Shown: positions 36,341 to 46,315, counted from the stretch's first letter. The stretch is 64,000 nt of DNA from Methylomonas rhizoryzae (GCF_008632455.1 NZ_CP043929.1:3720001-3784000); one strand, 5' to 3'. Made by a program: numbers and translations. The notes: a model not told the origin generated them from the sequence alone.

Positions 36341-36910
36341 GAGGAGTTACATTAAAATCTCTCTTTACCTACAATGACTTACAGCACAACACCCAGGCAT
36401 TGCAACGAATATTTTTTCGCCGCTCAATCTCCATTGGTATCAGTCAGTTAATTCACAAAATTAAGCTGGAATGTCATGGAAAAAGACGGCATCCACTTGA
36501 AGCGCCGACTTTTTATAAAAAATAAAAATCAATAATTACAATAAGTTATAAAATATTATCGACTTAATTTTTCGCGCAAAAACCATTTTTATCGCCAACC
36601 GGCGGTCAGCAACGGCAAATCGCCGCGAACAATAACGCCTCTGGCGACAGGCGGCTTCGCAGAAGATTTTTAGACAAGCGGAACCCAGTCCGGTGATTGG
36701 AACGGATAAGGCAGGAGGACTTGGAAGAATTACTGCGCTAACGAGGAAAGCAAACGGTTATGCACCAAGTTGGAAGTTTTTTCTAAAACATGGGACATCC
36801 CGCCACTTCGGGCAATCGGAAAAAAATCGAAACATTATCGCGGCGCCGGCGCTTGCAAGTGCGACCGAGCTTTCGCCGCACGCCGGCCCAATCAAATGGC
36901 CGGGCAAAAC
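36341..36910. other. Intergenic stretch upstream of the dcw promoter
   Basis: About 570 bases without a convincing gene. The part around 36500-36570 is very AT-rich (runs of A and T), unlike the surrounding DNA. The part after 36660 has a GGAACGGATAAGGCAGGAGGA patch but no recognisable RNA family. An open frame at 36770-37534 on plus is a shadow of the LOG gene. Confidence 0.4.
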
Positions 36911-37498
36911 TCAAATCTGTTCACTAGTCATCCAACGTGGCTCCTCGGCGGGATGGTAGGTTTCGAAGCCGTCCAGCAATTGCGCCGCGGCGCTGGCGAC
37001 CAGCAAAGCTTGTCGGTGCGGCGGCTTGACGAAGCGTTCCTCGACCACGTGATCCAAAAACGCAATCAGCTTGTCGTAATAGCCCGCCACATTCAACAAA
37101 CCGAACGGCTTTTGGTGCAAGCCCAGCTGCGCCCAGGTCCAGATTTCGAAAATTTCTTCCAGTGTGCCGATGCCGCCCGGCAAGGCGACGAAGGCGTCGG
37201 CCAGCTCGGCCATCATCGCCTTGCGGTCGTGCATGGAGCGGGTCACGTGCAGCTCGGTCAAGTTGCGGTGAGCCACTTCTTTGGATACCAGGGCTTCCGG
37301 GATGATGCCGGTGACTTGACCGCCGGCCGCCAGCACCGCGTTGGCCACCGCGCCCATGACGCCCACGTCGGCACCGCCGTAAACCAAGCGAATGCCACGC
37401 CCGACCATTTCTTCGGCCAGAGCTTCGGCGGCGGCCAGATAATCGCCGTTACGGCCCGGGCTGGAGCCGCAATAAACACACAGGGATTTGATGCGCAT
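36911..37498 (-). CDS. LOG-family cytokinin riboside 5'-monophosphate phosphoribohydrolase-like
   Basis: A 195-residue Rossmann-fold protein. The LOG signature PGGIGTLEEIFEIWTWAQLG is present, with SMHDRKAMMAELADAFVAL before it and VYCGSSPGRN at the start. The family cleaves the N-glycosidic bond of nucleoside monophosphates. The ATG at 37498 has GGAGG five bases upstream and is preferred over 37537. It is divergent from the aminotransferase gene. Confidence 0.9.
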   Translation of the reverse strand: MRIKSLCVYCGSSPGRNGDYLAAAEALAEEMVGRGIRLVYGGADVGVMGAVANAVLAAGGQVTGIIPEALVSKEVAHRNLTELHVTRSMHDRKAMMAELADAFVALPGGIGTLEEIFEIWTWAQLGLHQKPFGLLNVAGYYDKLIAFLDHVVEERFVKPPHRQALLVASAAAQLLDGFETYHPAEEPRWMTSEQI

Positions 37499-37649
37499 GT
37501 TGCCTCCGGCAAATGGTTGAGCGCAGCAGTCTAACACCGCTTATGTGACCACCGCGACCGCATATGCACAGCGAAAAATGTCACTTGCCATCGGCCAGTC
37601 CTTCCGCGACACTGCCGGCATCCCATTGTTACCGCTGGTTGCCGCCATG

Positions 37650-38771
37650 AGCCATCCCGAATTTCCATTGACCGACGAATTGATTTATCTGAACCACGCC
37701 GCGGTGGCACCGTGGCCCAAACGTACCGGCGCCGAAGTGATCCGCTTTGCCGAGCAAAATTGCCGTTACGGTTCGCACTATTACCCGCAGTGGCTGGAGA
37801 AAGAAACTCAAATTCGCGAGCAATTCCGGCACTTGTTGAACGCGGCCTCGGCCGACGACATCGCCTTGGTCAAAAACACCTCGGAAGCCTTATCCTTCGT
37901 GGCCTACGGTTTGGATTGGCAAACCGGCGACAACATCGTCTCCAGCAACGAGGAATTCCCGTCCAACCGCCTGCCCTGGCAATCCTTGGCCGAACGCGGC
38001 GTCGAATTTCGCGAAGCCGATTTGCACGCCGCCGCGACGCCGGAAGATGCGTTGTTCGCCCTGGTCGACCAACGCACCAAGCTACTGACCATCAGCTCGA
38101 TTCAATTCGCCTCCGGTCTGCGCCTGGATTTGAACCGGCTGGGTGCCTTCTGCAAACAGCGCGGCATCCTGTTTTGCGTCGACGCGATCCAGAGTCTGGG
38201 CGCGGTGCAATTCGACGTACTCGCCTGCCAGGCCGATTTCGTAATGGCCGACGGCCACAAATGGTTGTTCGGGCCGGAAGGCTTGGGCGTGTTTTATACG
38301 ACGCCGACGGCGCGCGAGCGTTTGCATTTAACCCAATACGGCTGGCACATGATGAAAGACACTCACAATTATGAAAACCGGCCGTGGGAAATGCACCCGA
38401 CCGCTCGCCGCTTCGAGGCGGGCAGCCCGAACATGCTGTGCATCCACGCGCTGTCGGCCAGTCTGTCGCTCTTGCTGGAAACCGGCATGGACAAGGTCGA
38501 AGCCTTGATCGTGGAGCGCAGCGACTATCTGAAAGCCGCGATCGATGCCGATCCGGCCTTGGAATTATTGTCCGAGCGCCACCCGCCGCTGAAATCCGGC
38601 ATCGTCACTTTTCGCCATCGCCGCCGCGACAACCACGCCGTGTACCGGCATTTACAGCACTCCGGTGTGGTTTGCGCGTTGCGCGGCGGCGGCATTCGCT
38701 TTTCGCCGCACTTTTACAACAATCTGGAGCAACTCGACCGAGCGCTGGCTATCGCCGCCGCGACGCCGTGA
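37650..38771 (+). CDS. Class V aminotransferase (cysteine desulfurase-like fold)
   Basis: A PLP enzyme of about 373 residues. DELIYLNHAAVAPWP is the normal family start, and the PLP Lys lies in MADGHKWLFGPEGLGVFY. CVDAIQSLGAVQFD carries the PLP-binding Asp, and FEAGSPN follows. It resembles the isopenicillin-N-epimerase-like and selenocysteine lyase-like branch rather than IscS or SufS, so the substrate is open. The ATG at 37650 is preferred because the upstream extension is not family-like. Its stop overlaps the ABC transporter start (GTGA), so the two are coupled. Confidence 0.85.
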   Translation, partial: SHPEFPLTDELIYLNHAAVAPWPKRTGAEVIRFAEQNCRYGSHYYPQWLEKETQIREQFRHLLNAASADDIALVKNTSEALSFVAYGLDWQTGDNIVSSNEEFPSNRLPWQSLAERGVEFREADLHAAATPEDALFALVDQRTKLLTISSIQFASGLRLDLNRLGAFCKQRGILFCVDAIQSLGAVQFDVLACQADFVMADGHKWLFGPEGLGVFYTTPTARERLHLTQYGWHMMKDTHNYENRPWEMHPTARRFEAGSPNMLCIHALSASLSLLLETGMDKVEALIVERSDYLKAAIDADPALELLSERHPPLKSGIVTFRHRRRDNHAVYRHLQHSGVVCALRGGGIRFSPHFYNNLEQLDRALAIAAATP

Positions 38772-40549
38772 AGCAAATGGCGGCGGCACCGCAAGCACGC
38801 CGCTTGTTGCCGGCATTGTGGCCGTTTTTACGGCCTTACCGCCGCCGGGTGTTACTGGCCTTTGCCCTGCTGTGTTCGGGCTCGGCGACCCTGCTGTTGG
38901 TGCCGTTGGCGTTTCGCGATTTGCTCGACGCCGGTTTCGGCCCAACCCGAGCGCAAAACGGCCTGCTCGGACCCATGAGTTTAAACGGGCACTTCCTGCT
39001 GATGTTCGGCTTGGCGGCCTTGTGGGGACTGTTAGTGGCCGGCCGCTATTTTCAAGTCAGCTGGCTGGGCGAACGGATCAGTGCCGATTTGCGCAGCGCG
39101 GTCTACGCCCGGGTTTTGCAGCAATCGCCGCAGTTTTTCGAAACCCTGCAAACCGGCGAAGTGCTGTCGCGCTTGAGCGGCGATACCACGCTGGTGCAAA
39201 CCGTGGTCGGCAGCTCATTGTCGATGGGCTTGCGCAGCCTGTTGCAGTTTACCGGCGGCATGGTCATGCTGGCCGTGACCGATTTCCATCTGTTCGCCTT
39301 GAATATCGGCCTGACGGCGCTGTTGATTCTACCTATCGGCCTGCTTAGCCGCCGGGTCAGAACGCTATCGCGCGAATCGCAGGACAAACTGGCCGATGCC
39401 GCGGCATTGGCCGGCGAAATCCTCAATGCCGTTCCTACGGTGCAAGCCTATACCCAGGAAGCCGCTGAAAGCGGGCGTTTCGGCGAGCGCGCCGAAATCG
39501 GCTTCGCCAGCGCGATACACCGCACCCGTTTTCGCGCCGTGCTGACCGCGCTGGTCATCCTGGCGGTGATGGGTGCAATCATCTTCGTACTGTGGATAGG
39601 CGCCCGCCAAGTGCGCGACGGCGCGATGAGCGGCGGCCAGCTCGGTTCGTTCGTGTTGTACGCCCTGATGGTAGCCGGTGCAGTCAGCACCCTGGCGGAA
39701 GTATGGGGAGACGTCATGCGCGCGGCCGGCGCGGCCGAACGCTTGCTGGAACTGCTGCATGCCACGCCGGCCATCGTATCTCCGCCGCAACCTCTCCGGT
39801 TACCGCAACGCGAACTAGCCGAACTCAAATTCAGCAACGTCGGCTTCGCCTATCCATCTCGGCCGCAATCGGCGGCACTCAGCGACATCGAGCTACAGAT
39901 AAACGCCGGCGAAAGCGTGGCGCTAGTCGGCCCGTCCGGCGCCGGCAAAACCACCTTGTTTCAACTGTTGCTGCGCTTTTACGACGTCGAGCGCGGCAAC
40001 ATCCGACTCAACGGCGTCGACATTCGCGATTTGGCCTTGACCGAGTTGCGCCGGCAGATCGCCGTTGTGGCGCAAGACGCGGTGATTTTTTCCGCCAACG
40101 CCCTGGAAAATATCCGCTACGGCCGCCCCGACGCCGGCGACGATGAAGTGATCGCCGCCGCGCAAGCCGCCCAAGCGGACGAATTCATCCGCCGTCTGCC
40201 GGACGGCTACCTGACTTTTCTCGGCGAGCGCGGCACCCGTTTGTCCGGCGGCCAACGCCAGCGCATCGCCATCGCCCGAGCCATTTTAAAGAATGCACCG
40301 CTGTTGCTGCTGGACGAAGCCACCAGCGCCCTGGACGCCGAATCGGAAATCCTGGTGCAACAAGGTCTGGCGGCGGCCATGGTCGGCCGCACCACCTTGA
40401 TCATCGCTCACCGGCTGGCCACGGTACAGCAAGTGGATCGAGTCGTCGTCCTGGAACGCGGTCGCATCGTCGAAACCGGCAGCCCGGAGGCCCTACGCCG
40501 GCAAAACGGCTTGTATGCGCGGCTAGCGGCCTTGCAGTTCGGGTTGTAG
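38768..40549 (+). CDS. MsbA-like ABC half-transporter (exporter)
   Basis: A 593-residue fused permease-ATPase. Six helices fill the first 300 residues. The nucleotide-binding domain has Walker A GPSGAGKTT, Q-loop VVAQDAVIFS, signature LSGGQRQR, Walker B LLLLDEATSALD and the H-loop IIAHRLATV. Closest in style to homodimeric lipid or multidrug exporters. The GTG at 38768 overlaps the aminotransferase stop; ATG at 38777 is an alternative. The frame is open far upstream, but that part only shadows the aminotransferase gene. Substrate unknown. Confidence 0.92.
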   Translation: MKQMAAAPQARRLLPALWPFLRPYRRRVLLAFALLCSGSATLLLVPLAFRDLLDAGFGPTRAQNGLLGPMSLNGHFLLMFGLAALWGLLVAGRYFQVSWLGERISADLRSAVYARVLQQSPQFFETLQTGEVLSRLSGDTTLVQTVVGSSLSMGLRSLLQFTGGMVMLAVTDFHLFALNIGLTALLILPIGLLSRRVRTLSRESQDKLADAAALAGEILNAVPTVQAYTQEAAESGRFGERAEIGFASAIHRTRFRAVLTALVILAVMGAIIFVLWIGARQVRDGAMSGGQLGSFVLYALMVAGAVSTLAEVWGDVMRAAGAAERLLELLHATPAIVSPPQPLRLPQRELAELKFSNVGFAYPSRPQSAALSDIELQINAGESVALVGPSGAGKTTLFQLLLRFYDVERGNIRLNGVDIRDLALTELRRQIAVVAQDAVIFSANALENIRYGRPDAGDDEVIAAAQAAQADEFIRRLPDGYLTFLGERGTRLSGGQRQRIAIARAILKNAPLLLLDEATSALDAESEILVQQGLAAAMVGRTTLIIAHRLATVQQVDRVVVLERGRIVETGSPEALRRQNGLYARLAALQFGL

Positions 40550-40770
40550 CCGATCTCGCCAGCCTTCATCCGGGGCGGCCGCTGCCGCCTATCGAACATC
40601 CAGGATGCAACGGGTTTCCCTTTGTCGCGAACGCGACAAATAAGTCGAATTATTTTTTTATAATTATCAACGGCTTGTAAGTTGGTGCGATTTATGACTT
40701 CCCGATTGGATGAGTCATGCGAAACAAGCAATCATGGCTTTACCCAGCCGATTATTCACTTATCGTTTTT

Positions 40771-41088
40771 ATGTCACAAATCATCCAATTCCCCGTCCTG
40801 AACACCCAACAAAAATCGGATATAGATGCGGCCATCGACCAAGCACTGATGCAGGTTCCCAAAAAAGACCGGGAAAAGCTCAGGTTCGAGCTGATCAAAA
40901 CCATCGACAGCTACGGTGCGTTTTTCACCGAATGGTCCTTAAGCCTGCCCGCCGATAGCGACGAAACGTTTAAAAAGCAAATCTACGATATTGCGCATCA
41001 GGAACACGATAGAAAAATCAGAATGCTGAAAGATATTATGCGGCTGAAGATTCAAGTGCTGGTTGCGGAATATCATCAACGCAAGTGA
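40771..41088 (+). CDS. Small cytoplasmic protein of unknown function
   Basis: A 105-residue soluble, mostly helical and charged protein (VPKKDREKLRFELIKTIDSY and RKIRMLKDIMRLKIQ). The ATG at 40771 gives a compact MSQIIQFPVLN start; an upstream ATG at 40717 adds a leader of unlikely composition. No family recognised. It stands alone between the ABC transporter and the convergent MFS gene. Confidence 0.65.
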   Translation: MSQIIQFPVLNTQQKSDIDAAIDQALMQVPKKDREKLRFELIKTIDSYGAFFTEWSLSLPADSDETFKKQIYDIAHQEHDRKIRMLKDIMRLKIQVLVAEYHQRK

Positions 41089-41300
41089 TTCGCTCAAGCA
41101 TCCAGTCCTGCGTTCATCGCTCGCCTCATACTGATATTGAGGCTGGGGGGCGGCCGCCGACTTTCAATTCCGGCTAGCGGCTTAAAGACGTTTGTAACTA
41201 TTCAGCCACTCCTACCTCTTCATTCGTTTCAGACTATCGCTGCTCCGAGATAAGCCGGAGCGCCTGCTGAATATTTACAGACTTTTTAACAAATTAGCCG

Positions 41301-42515
41301 TCAATACAAATCGCTAAGCTCCAGGCGTCGCAATTTCGGCGCCAGCTTGGCCGTCGCGGCCACTACGACCAGCGTCATCGCTCCGCCGAACACCACCGAC
41401 GGCACCAGCCCCAACCAACGGGCAGCCAGACCGGACTCGAACGCGCCCAGCTCGTTGGAGGAACCGATGAAAATGCCGTTAATCGCCGCTACCCGGCCGC
41501 GTAGCGTATCCGGGGTAGCCAGCTGCATGATGGTGGAACGCATCACCACCGATACGCCGTCGAAACTGCCGGACAATACCAACAGTCCGGCGCCCATCCA
41601 GAAATCGCTGACCAGGGCGAACGCAATCATGCACAGGCCGAAGCCGGCTACCGCTGCCAATAGCCAACGGCCGGCATGATGGTTAATCGGGCGGCGGGCC
41701 AGTAGCAAGCCGGTGATCACCGCGCCCACAGCCGGCGCAGCGCGTAAAATGCCTAAACCTTCGGCGCCGTAATGATAAACGTCCTGAATAAAAGCCGGCA
41801 GCAAAGCCACCGCACCGCCGAACAACACTGCAAACATGTCCAAGCACTGAGCGCCGAGCACGATTTGGTTGTTGAATACGAAACGCAGTCCTTGGCCGAT
41901 GCTGGCAAAAATAGGAGCCGCCTCGGCCGGCGGCGGTTGTTTGACGCGCAGCAGCAACAAGGCTAACCCGGCGATCAACGCCAAGCCGGCAGCAACGCCG
42001 TATGCTGCGGTTTTGCCGGCCCAGGCCACCAACACCCCGCCCAACGCCGGTCCCACGACCAATCCGAATTGAAACACCGCGCTGCCGACGCCGGCCGCTT
42101 TGGCGAAGGCTTCGCGCGGCAACACCAACGCGAACAACGCACTGTAAGTCGGCCCTAAAAAGGCACGGGCCAGGCCGGTGCAAGCAATCGAGCTATATAT
42201 CCACCACACCGGATTGCCCGGCAGTCTAGCCCCGGCCACCCACACCAAGACTGCCGCATTCAGCGCCAACAACAAGCCGGCGAATATCCCGAACCAGCGC
42301 CGCGAATAATGATCGACCGCATAACCGGCAAACAGCGCGCAGCAAAAATATGGAATCACCTCGGCCAAACCGACCAAGCCCAGCGCCAGTGCATCGTGGG
42401 TCAATTCGTAAATATGCCAGCCTACCGTCGTGGCCATCACTTGATAAGCGAGCACGATCACGCCGCGGAAAATCAACAGATTGAAAAATGCCGAATGGGC
42501 GATGCCGAAAGCCAT
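41301..42515 (-). CDS. MFS transporter, EntS/MFS_3-like
   Basis: A 404-residue protein with twelve hydrophobic segments. The A-motif-like loop GYAVDHYSRRW after helix 2 and the helix 5 region ALVLPREAFAKAAGVGSAVFQ match the enterobactin-exporter-like branch of the major facilitator superfamily. The second half has STIMQLATPDTLRGRVAAIN, again typical of that branch. No siderophore genes are nearby, so the substrate is unknown. Confidence 0.88.
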   Translation of the reverse strand: MAFGIAHSAFFNLLIFRGVIVLAYQVMATTVGWHIYELTHDALALGLVGLAEVIPYFCCALFAGYAVDHYSRRWFGIFAGLLLALNAAVLVWVAGARLPGNPVWWIYSSIACTGLARAFLGPTYSALFALVLPREAFAKAAGVGSAVFQFGLVVGPALGGVLVAWAGKTAAYGVAAGLALIAGLALLLLRVKQPPPAEAAPIFASIGQGLRFVFNNQIVLGAQCLDMFAVLFGGAVALLPAFIQDVYHYGAEGLGILRAAPAVGAVITGLLLARRPINHHAGRWLLAAVAGFGLCMIAFALVSDFWMGAGLLVLSGSFDGVSVVMRSTIMQLATPDTLRGRVAAINGIFIGSSNELGAFESGLAARWLGLVPSVVFGGAMTLVVVAATAKLAPKLRRLELSDLY

Positions 42516-42658
42516 GCAGGTCCTTGATCAATACCCGGCGAATGCGCCGGCCGCAATTGGTGGAGTATTCTACTCGCTTATGCCCGCCGGGCCGGATAAG
42601 ACAGGAAACCGGCAAATAGAAATGGGTGAGAACGGCGAATGTTGACGAGCGCAGATGC

Positions 42659-42706
42659 AAAAAAGCCAGCTTATCCCCGCCTTCAGCCGGTTGAAGGCGG
42701 GGATAA
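42659..42706 (-). terminator. Rho-independent terminator for the 51-residue membrane protein
   Basis: A perfect 15-bp stem (TTATCCCCGCCTTCA with TGAAGGCGGGGATAA, 42671-42706) has a 6-nt loop. On the minus strand it is followed by GCTGGC and six T residues. It lies 36 nt past the stop of the short gene at 42742. Confidence 0.85.
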
Positions 42707-42741
42707 CAAGCGCGTCAGCCGGTTTTATCGGTGAACCCGGT

Positions 42742-42897
42742 TCAGCTCGGCGGTGTATTGTCGTCGCTGAGTTTTTCGTTCTCGCGAGCTTTGTCTTCGC
42801 GGCTTTCTTTGGCCAGGGTCTTATTGATATAAAACGCTCCGACCAGCAAACCGATGACCAAACCGATTTCCAATATTGTGCGTAACATACTCATCAT
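42742..42897 (-). CDS. Short single-pass membrane protein (51 residues)
   Basis: The frame reads MMSMLRTILEIGLVIGLLVG, then AFYINKTLAKESREDKAREN and EKLSDDNTPPS. One transmembrane helix is followed by a charged cytoplasmic or periplasmic tail. A GGGAG lies about ten bases upstream, and a strong terminator follows, which together support a real single-gene transcript. No family recognised. Confidence 0.7.
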   Translation of the reverse strand: MMSMLRTILEIGLVIGLLVGAFYINKTLAKESREDKARENEKLSDDNTPPS

Positions 42898-43045
42898 GGC
42901 GGCATTCTCCCGTTGGCTGTACGATAGCCGGCGCTAACTATACCGTAAATTGTACGGCTCACCATCCTTATGGTTTATGTGCAAAATAAACTGGCGCGTC
43001 ATGGAATCGCGACAAACCGGCCGTCTTTATAGCAAGAGCCCAAAC

Positions 43046-43294
43046 ATGAAAATCCTCCATACCTCCGACTGGCATCTAGGCCATACGCTGAAAGGCTTCG
43101 AACACCAATGTTTTTTGGATTGGCTGCTGTTGCAGCTACGCGAACAAGACATCGACGCACTGTTGGTAACAGGCGACATTTTTGACAATGCCAACCCTTC
43201 CGCCGCCACGCAAAAGCAGTTATACCGGTTGCGGAGGTCGATAGCCTTACGACAAGCATGCAAGCACATTGGCTCAGCGCCAACAGGCTGCTGA
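43046..43294 (+). pseudogene. sbcD: sbcD fragment (N-terminal nuclease part only)
   Basis: The frame MKILHTSDWHLGHTLKGFEH followed by LLVTGDIFDNANPSAATQKQ is the N-terminus of the SbcD/Mre11 nuclease, with the metal ligands of DSDWHLG-type (TSDWHLGH) and GDIFD motifs. Similarity stops after about 62 codons, and the remaining phosphoesterase motifs (GNHD, HxH) are absent. The frame then runs into sbcC sequence, so the C-terminus of sbcD and N-terminus of sbcC were deleted. Confidence 0.85.
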
Positions 43295-44610
43295 CGCGCT
43301 GAACACAGTCGAAAACCGGCTACCTCTGTTGATCGCCAGCCACGACCAAGCCGCCAAGATGCTCGATCTAGCCAAATTGGCCTGCAGCGAACGGGTGGAG
43401 GCACTGCGCGCCCAACTGCAACCGGACGCGGAATGTCCGGTGTGCGGCGCCAAACAACACCCGTTTGCCGAGCACGATCATCCGCTACGCCAAGAGTTGC
43501 AAATCTTGGCATCCGAAGTCGAGACCTGCCGGCACAATCGGCAGCAGGCGGAACAGGAGCGTCAGCGCTGGCAGCTGGACATCGCGCAATGCGACAAAAC
43601 CCTTCAAGCCGGCGACGCCTCGCTGGCGGCATTACATCGGCAAATCGAGCCGCAACGCCACCAGTGGTCGGCAACTGCGGCAGAATTGGCGGCCTTGGAC
43701 ATAGCCGATGAAGGCATGTCGGCGTGGTTAGCCGGCGAAATTCAGGCGACCGAACAAGATTTGCACGCATTGGCCGAGCGTTTGAAAGCCATGAGCGCGG
43801 CATTGACGGCACGCGACCGGGCGCGGCAGACACCGGACCGACTCAAATCGGACCAACAGGCCTTGCAACAGCAGTTGGACCAAGCCGCAAGCGACCGGCA
43901 AGCAGCGCAGCAGGCATTGCTTAACGCCCGTGAAAAACGGCAGGCGCTAACCCTACAAAACGACAGTCCGTACTGAACGGCCGCTCGGTCGCCGATGTCG
44001 AGCGCGAGCTGGCAAATACAATGAACGCGGCCAAAACCGCGCTACAAACTGCCGCGACTGCAGCACAGCATGCCGCCACCCAAACAGCAACGGCGCAGGA
44101 AGCGCTCGCCGGACCGAGTGGCAAACCGCCGAATCGGCCGTGTCGCAATGGTTGCAAGCTTTTAACGCCGCCCGGCCCGCACAGCCTGCTTTTAAGCCCG
44201 ACGATCTACGCCAACACTTGCAACGGGACGCCGCTTGGTTGAGCCGTGAGCGCGACGCCCTACAGCAGTTGGAGCAGGCACTGATGCAGGCGCAAACCGT
44301 GCTGGCCGAACGCCGCTGGCAATGCGAGCAGCATTTGCAGACCCGGCGTTCGCTGGAAAGCGGAGAAACCTTGGCATCGCAGCTGGCCGATCTTTCCGAG
44401 CGGCTTAACAGCCTGACGCAACGACTGGGCGATTTGCAAATGCAACGCCGGCTGGACGATGAGCGTTTGCAAGCCCTTGGCCGCAAAGTCGGAGTGATTT
44501 CGCACGTGCAGGAAATGACCGAGCGGATCGGAATCGGAATAGAAGTCAAACGAGTGGGCAGCGGTTTAAGCCGTATCAAAGTAATTGGACCGGCGGCGAG
44601 TCCTAATTGA
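43269..44610 (+). pseudogene. sbcC: sbcC remnant, frameshifted and internally deleted
   Basis: Three successive frames carry SbcC coiled-coil sequence. The first (to 43976) holds the zinc hook CPVCGAKQHPFAEHDHPL. The second runs through 44021 (ANTMNAAKTALQTAATAAQH), and the third runs to 44610. It ends with GRKVGVISHVQEMTERI, the normal SbcC C-terminus, but the signature and Walker B region before it is missing, as is the whole Walker A N-terminus. At least two frameshifts and two large deletions are needed, so the SbcCD complex cannot be made from this locus. Confidence 0.85.
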
Positions 44611-44781
44611 CGGATGACGACGTCGATCGGATAACCGACAATCACCCTCGCGCCGTCTTGTTTTAAGGGATCGTGCAGACCATTGCCCTAATGGCTTGCA
44701 TCGTAGCCTAGCCACCATTTTGCGGCGCTGTTGGTGTATTATCCCTCAGCTTTGGCGTTTGCAACCTTCAGGATTACACCG

Positions 44782-45873
44782 ATGAATACTGCCGCAACGC
44801 ATACTTTAGAAAACCGCGACGCCCGCTGGCTGCTAAATATCGCCGCCGACGCCATGCTCATCGTAGATGCCGACGGGCGGATTTTACTGGCCAATCCGGC
44901 GGCCGAACGCCTATTCGGATACCAAAACGACGAATTTACAAACCTGCTGATCGAAGATTTGATTCCGGCCCGTTTCCGTAGCGCTCATAGCGAACGGCGC
45001 GCCGATTACGCCCGGCAGCCGGAGTCGCGCCGGATGGGCAGCGGTCTGGATTTGTTAGGCTTGCGCAAGGACGGCAGCGAGTTTGCCGCCGACGTCGGCA
45101 TCAGTCCGGTAGGCAACGGCCAAGTATTGGCTACTATTTACGACGTAACCGCCCGCAAACGCCTGGAAGAAGAGCAAAAGCGCATGATCCACGAGCTGGA
45201 AAACGTCAACGAAGAACTAAAAAACTTTGCCTACGTGGTCTCGCACGATTTGAAAGCGCCGTTGCGCGCCATCGGCTCTCTGGCGGACTGGATCGCCGCC
45301 GACCAGCACGAACGGCTGGACGCCGAAGGCCAGGAACACCTGCGCTTGCTGATACAGCGGGTCCGCCGTCTGGATGCGTTGATCGACGGCGTATTGCGTT
45401 ATTCCAGAGTCGGCAGGATTCAGGAAGCGGCCACCCCGGTCGACCTAGACCAATTGCTACACGAAGTCGTCGATTCGCTGGCGCCCCCGGCGCACGTGGC
45501 GGTGACGGTCAGCACGCCGCTGCCCGTGCTGCTGACCGAGCGCACCTGCATGCAACAGCTCCTACAAAACCTGCTCTCCAATGCGATTCGCTATCTGGAT
45601 AAAGCCGAAGGCCGCATAACGGTCGGCTGCCAGGAATGGCCCGACCACTGGCAGCTGAGTGTGGCCGATAACGGTCCCGGTATCGAAGCCCGCCATTTCG
45701 AACGCATCTTTCAATTGTTTCAGACCTTGAATCCGCGCGACCGGGTCGAGAGCACCGGGGTGGGGCTGTCCATCGTCAAGAAAATCGTCGAGCAACACGG
45801 CGGCCGAGTCTGGCTGGAATCCACGGTCGGCCAAGGCAGTACCTTTTATTTCACGATACCGAAACACACTTAG
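44782..45873 (+). CDS. PAS-domain sensor histidine kinase
   Basis: A 363-residue soluble kinase. A PAS domain (about 15-125) is followed by a HisKA helix with FAYVVSHDLKAPLRA (His 155) and a HATPase_c domain with LLQNLLSNAIRYLD (N box), VADNGPGIE (G1) and GVGLSIVKKIVEQHGG (G2). There are no membrane helices, so it senses an internal signal. The phytochrome-type HisKA matches the Rcp-like receiver that follows 25 nt downstream. Start chosen at 44782 because the upstream extension is not domain-like. Confidence 0.92.
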   Translation: MNTAATHTLENRDARWLLNIAADAMLIVDADGRILLANPAAERLFGYQNDEFTNLLIEDLIPARFRSAHSERRADYARQPESRRMGSGLDLLGLRKDGSEFAADVGISPVGNGQVLATIYDVTARKRLEEEQKRMIHELENVNEELKNFAYVVSHDLKAPLRAIGSLADWIAADQHERLDAEGQEHLRLLIQRVRRLDALIDGVLRYSRVGRIQEAATPVDLDQLLHEVVDSLAPPAHVAVTVSTPLPVLLTERTCMQQLLQNLLSNAIRYLDKAEGRITVGCQEWPDHWQLSVADNGPGIEARHFERIFQLFQTLNPRDRVESTGVGLSIVKKIVEQHGGRVWLESTVGQGSTFYFTIPKHT

Positions 45874-45898
45874 CAATCCACCGAACCCGGTTTAAACG

Positions 45899-46315
45899 AT
45901 GAGAATCAAGAACAATCCTATCCTGCTGATAGAAGACGACAGCGTAGACGCGATGACGGTCAAACGCGCGCTAAAGGAGTTGCGCGTAACCAATCCTTTG
46001 CAATGGAAGGAAAACGGCGAAGAAGGTTTGGCTTATTTACAGCAGCCCGGCCACGAGCAACCGTGCCTGATCCTGCTCGATCTCAATATGCCGGTCATGA
46101 ATGGCATCGAGTTTTTGCAAAACTTCAAAAGTTTGCCGGAATTGCGGCGCATCCCGGTAATTGCCTTGACAACCTCGGACGAACAGGAGGACAAGGTGGA
46201 GAGTTTTGAATTAGGCGTGGCGGGCTACATGCGTAAACCGGTGGAATATCAACAATTCGTCGAAATCATCCGTACCATAGACGCCTATTGGACCATCAGC
46301 GAGTCGCCGTTATGA
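45899..46315 (+). CDS. Single-domain response regulator (Rcp1-like receiver)
   Basis: A 138-residue stand-alone receiver. The acidic pocket is LLIEDDSVDAM, the phospho-acceptor is Asp 61 in ILLDLNMPVMNG, and the conserved Lys is in YMRKPVEY. It has the long form typical of receivers that pair with phytochrome-type kinases. It lies between the kinase and the receiver-PAS protein, overlapping the latter by 4 nt, so it probably acts as a phospho-carrier in this set. Confidence 0.92.
   Translation: MRIKNNPILLIEDDSVDAMTVKRALKELRVTNPLQWKENGEEGLAYLQQPGHEQPCLILLDLNMPVMNGIEFLQNFKSLPELRRIPVIALTTSDEQEDKVESFELGVAGYMRKPVEYQQFVEIIRTIDAYWTISESPL

Noticed and set aside
38384..38767. Upstream extension of the ABC transporter frame (total 721 codons)
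   Set aside because: This part overlaps the aminotransferase gene in another frame and is not transporter-like; the GTG at 38768 is the sensible start.
42226..42660. 144-codon minus-strand frame overlapping the MFS gene start
   Set aside because: Arg/Gly-rich shadow of the MFS gene and of the terminator region.
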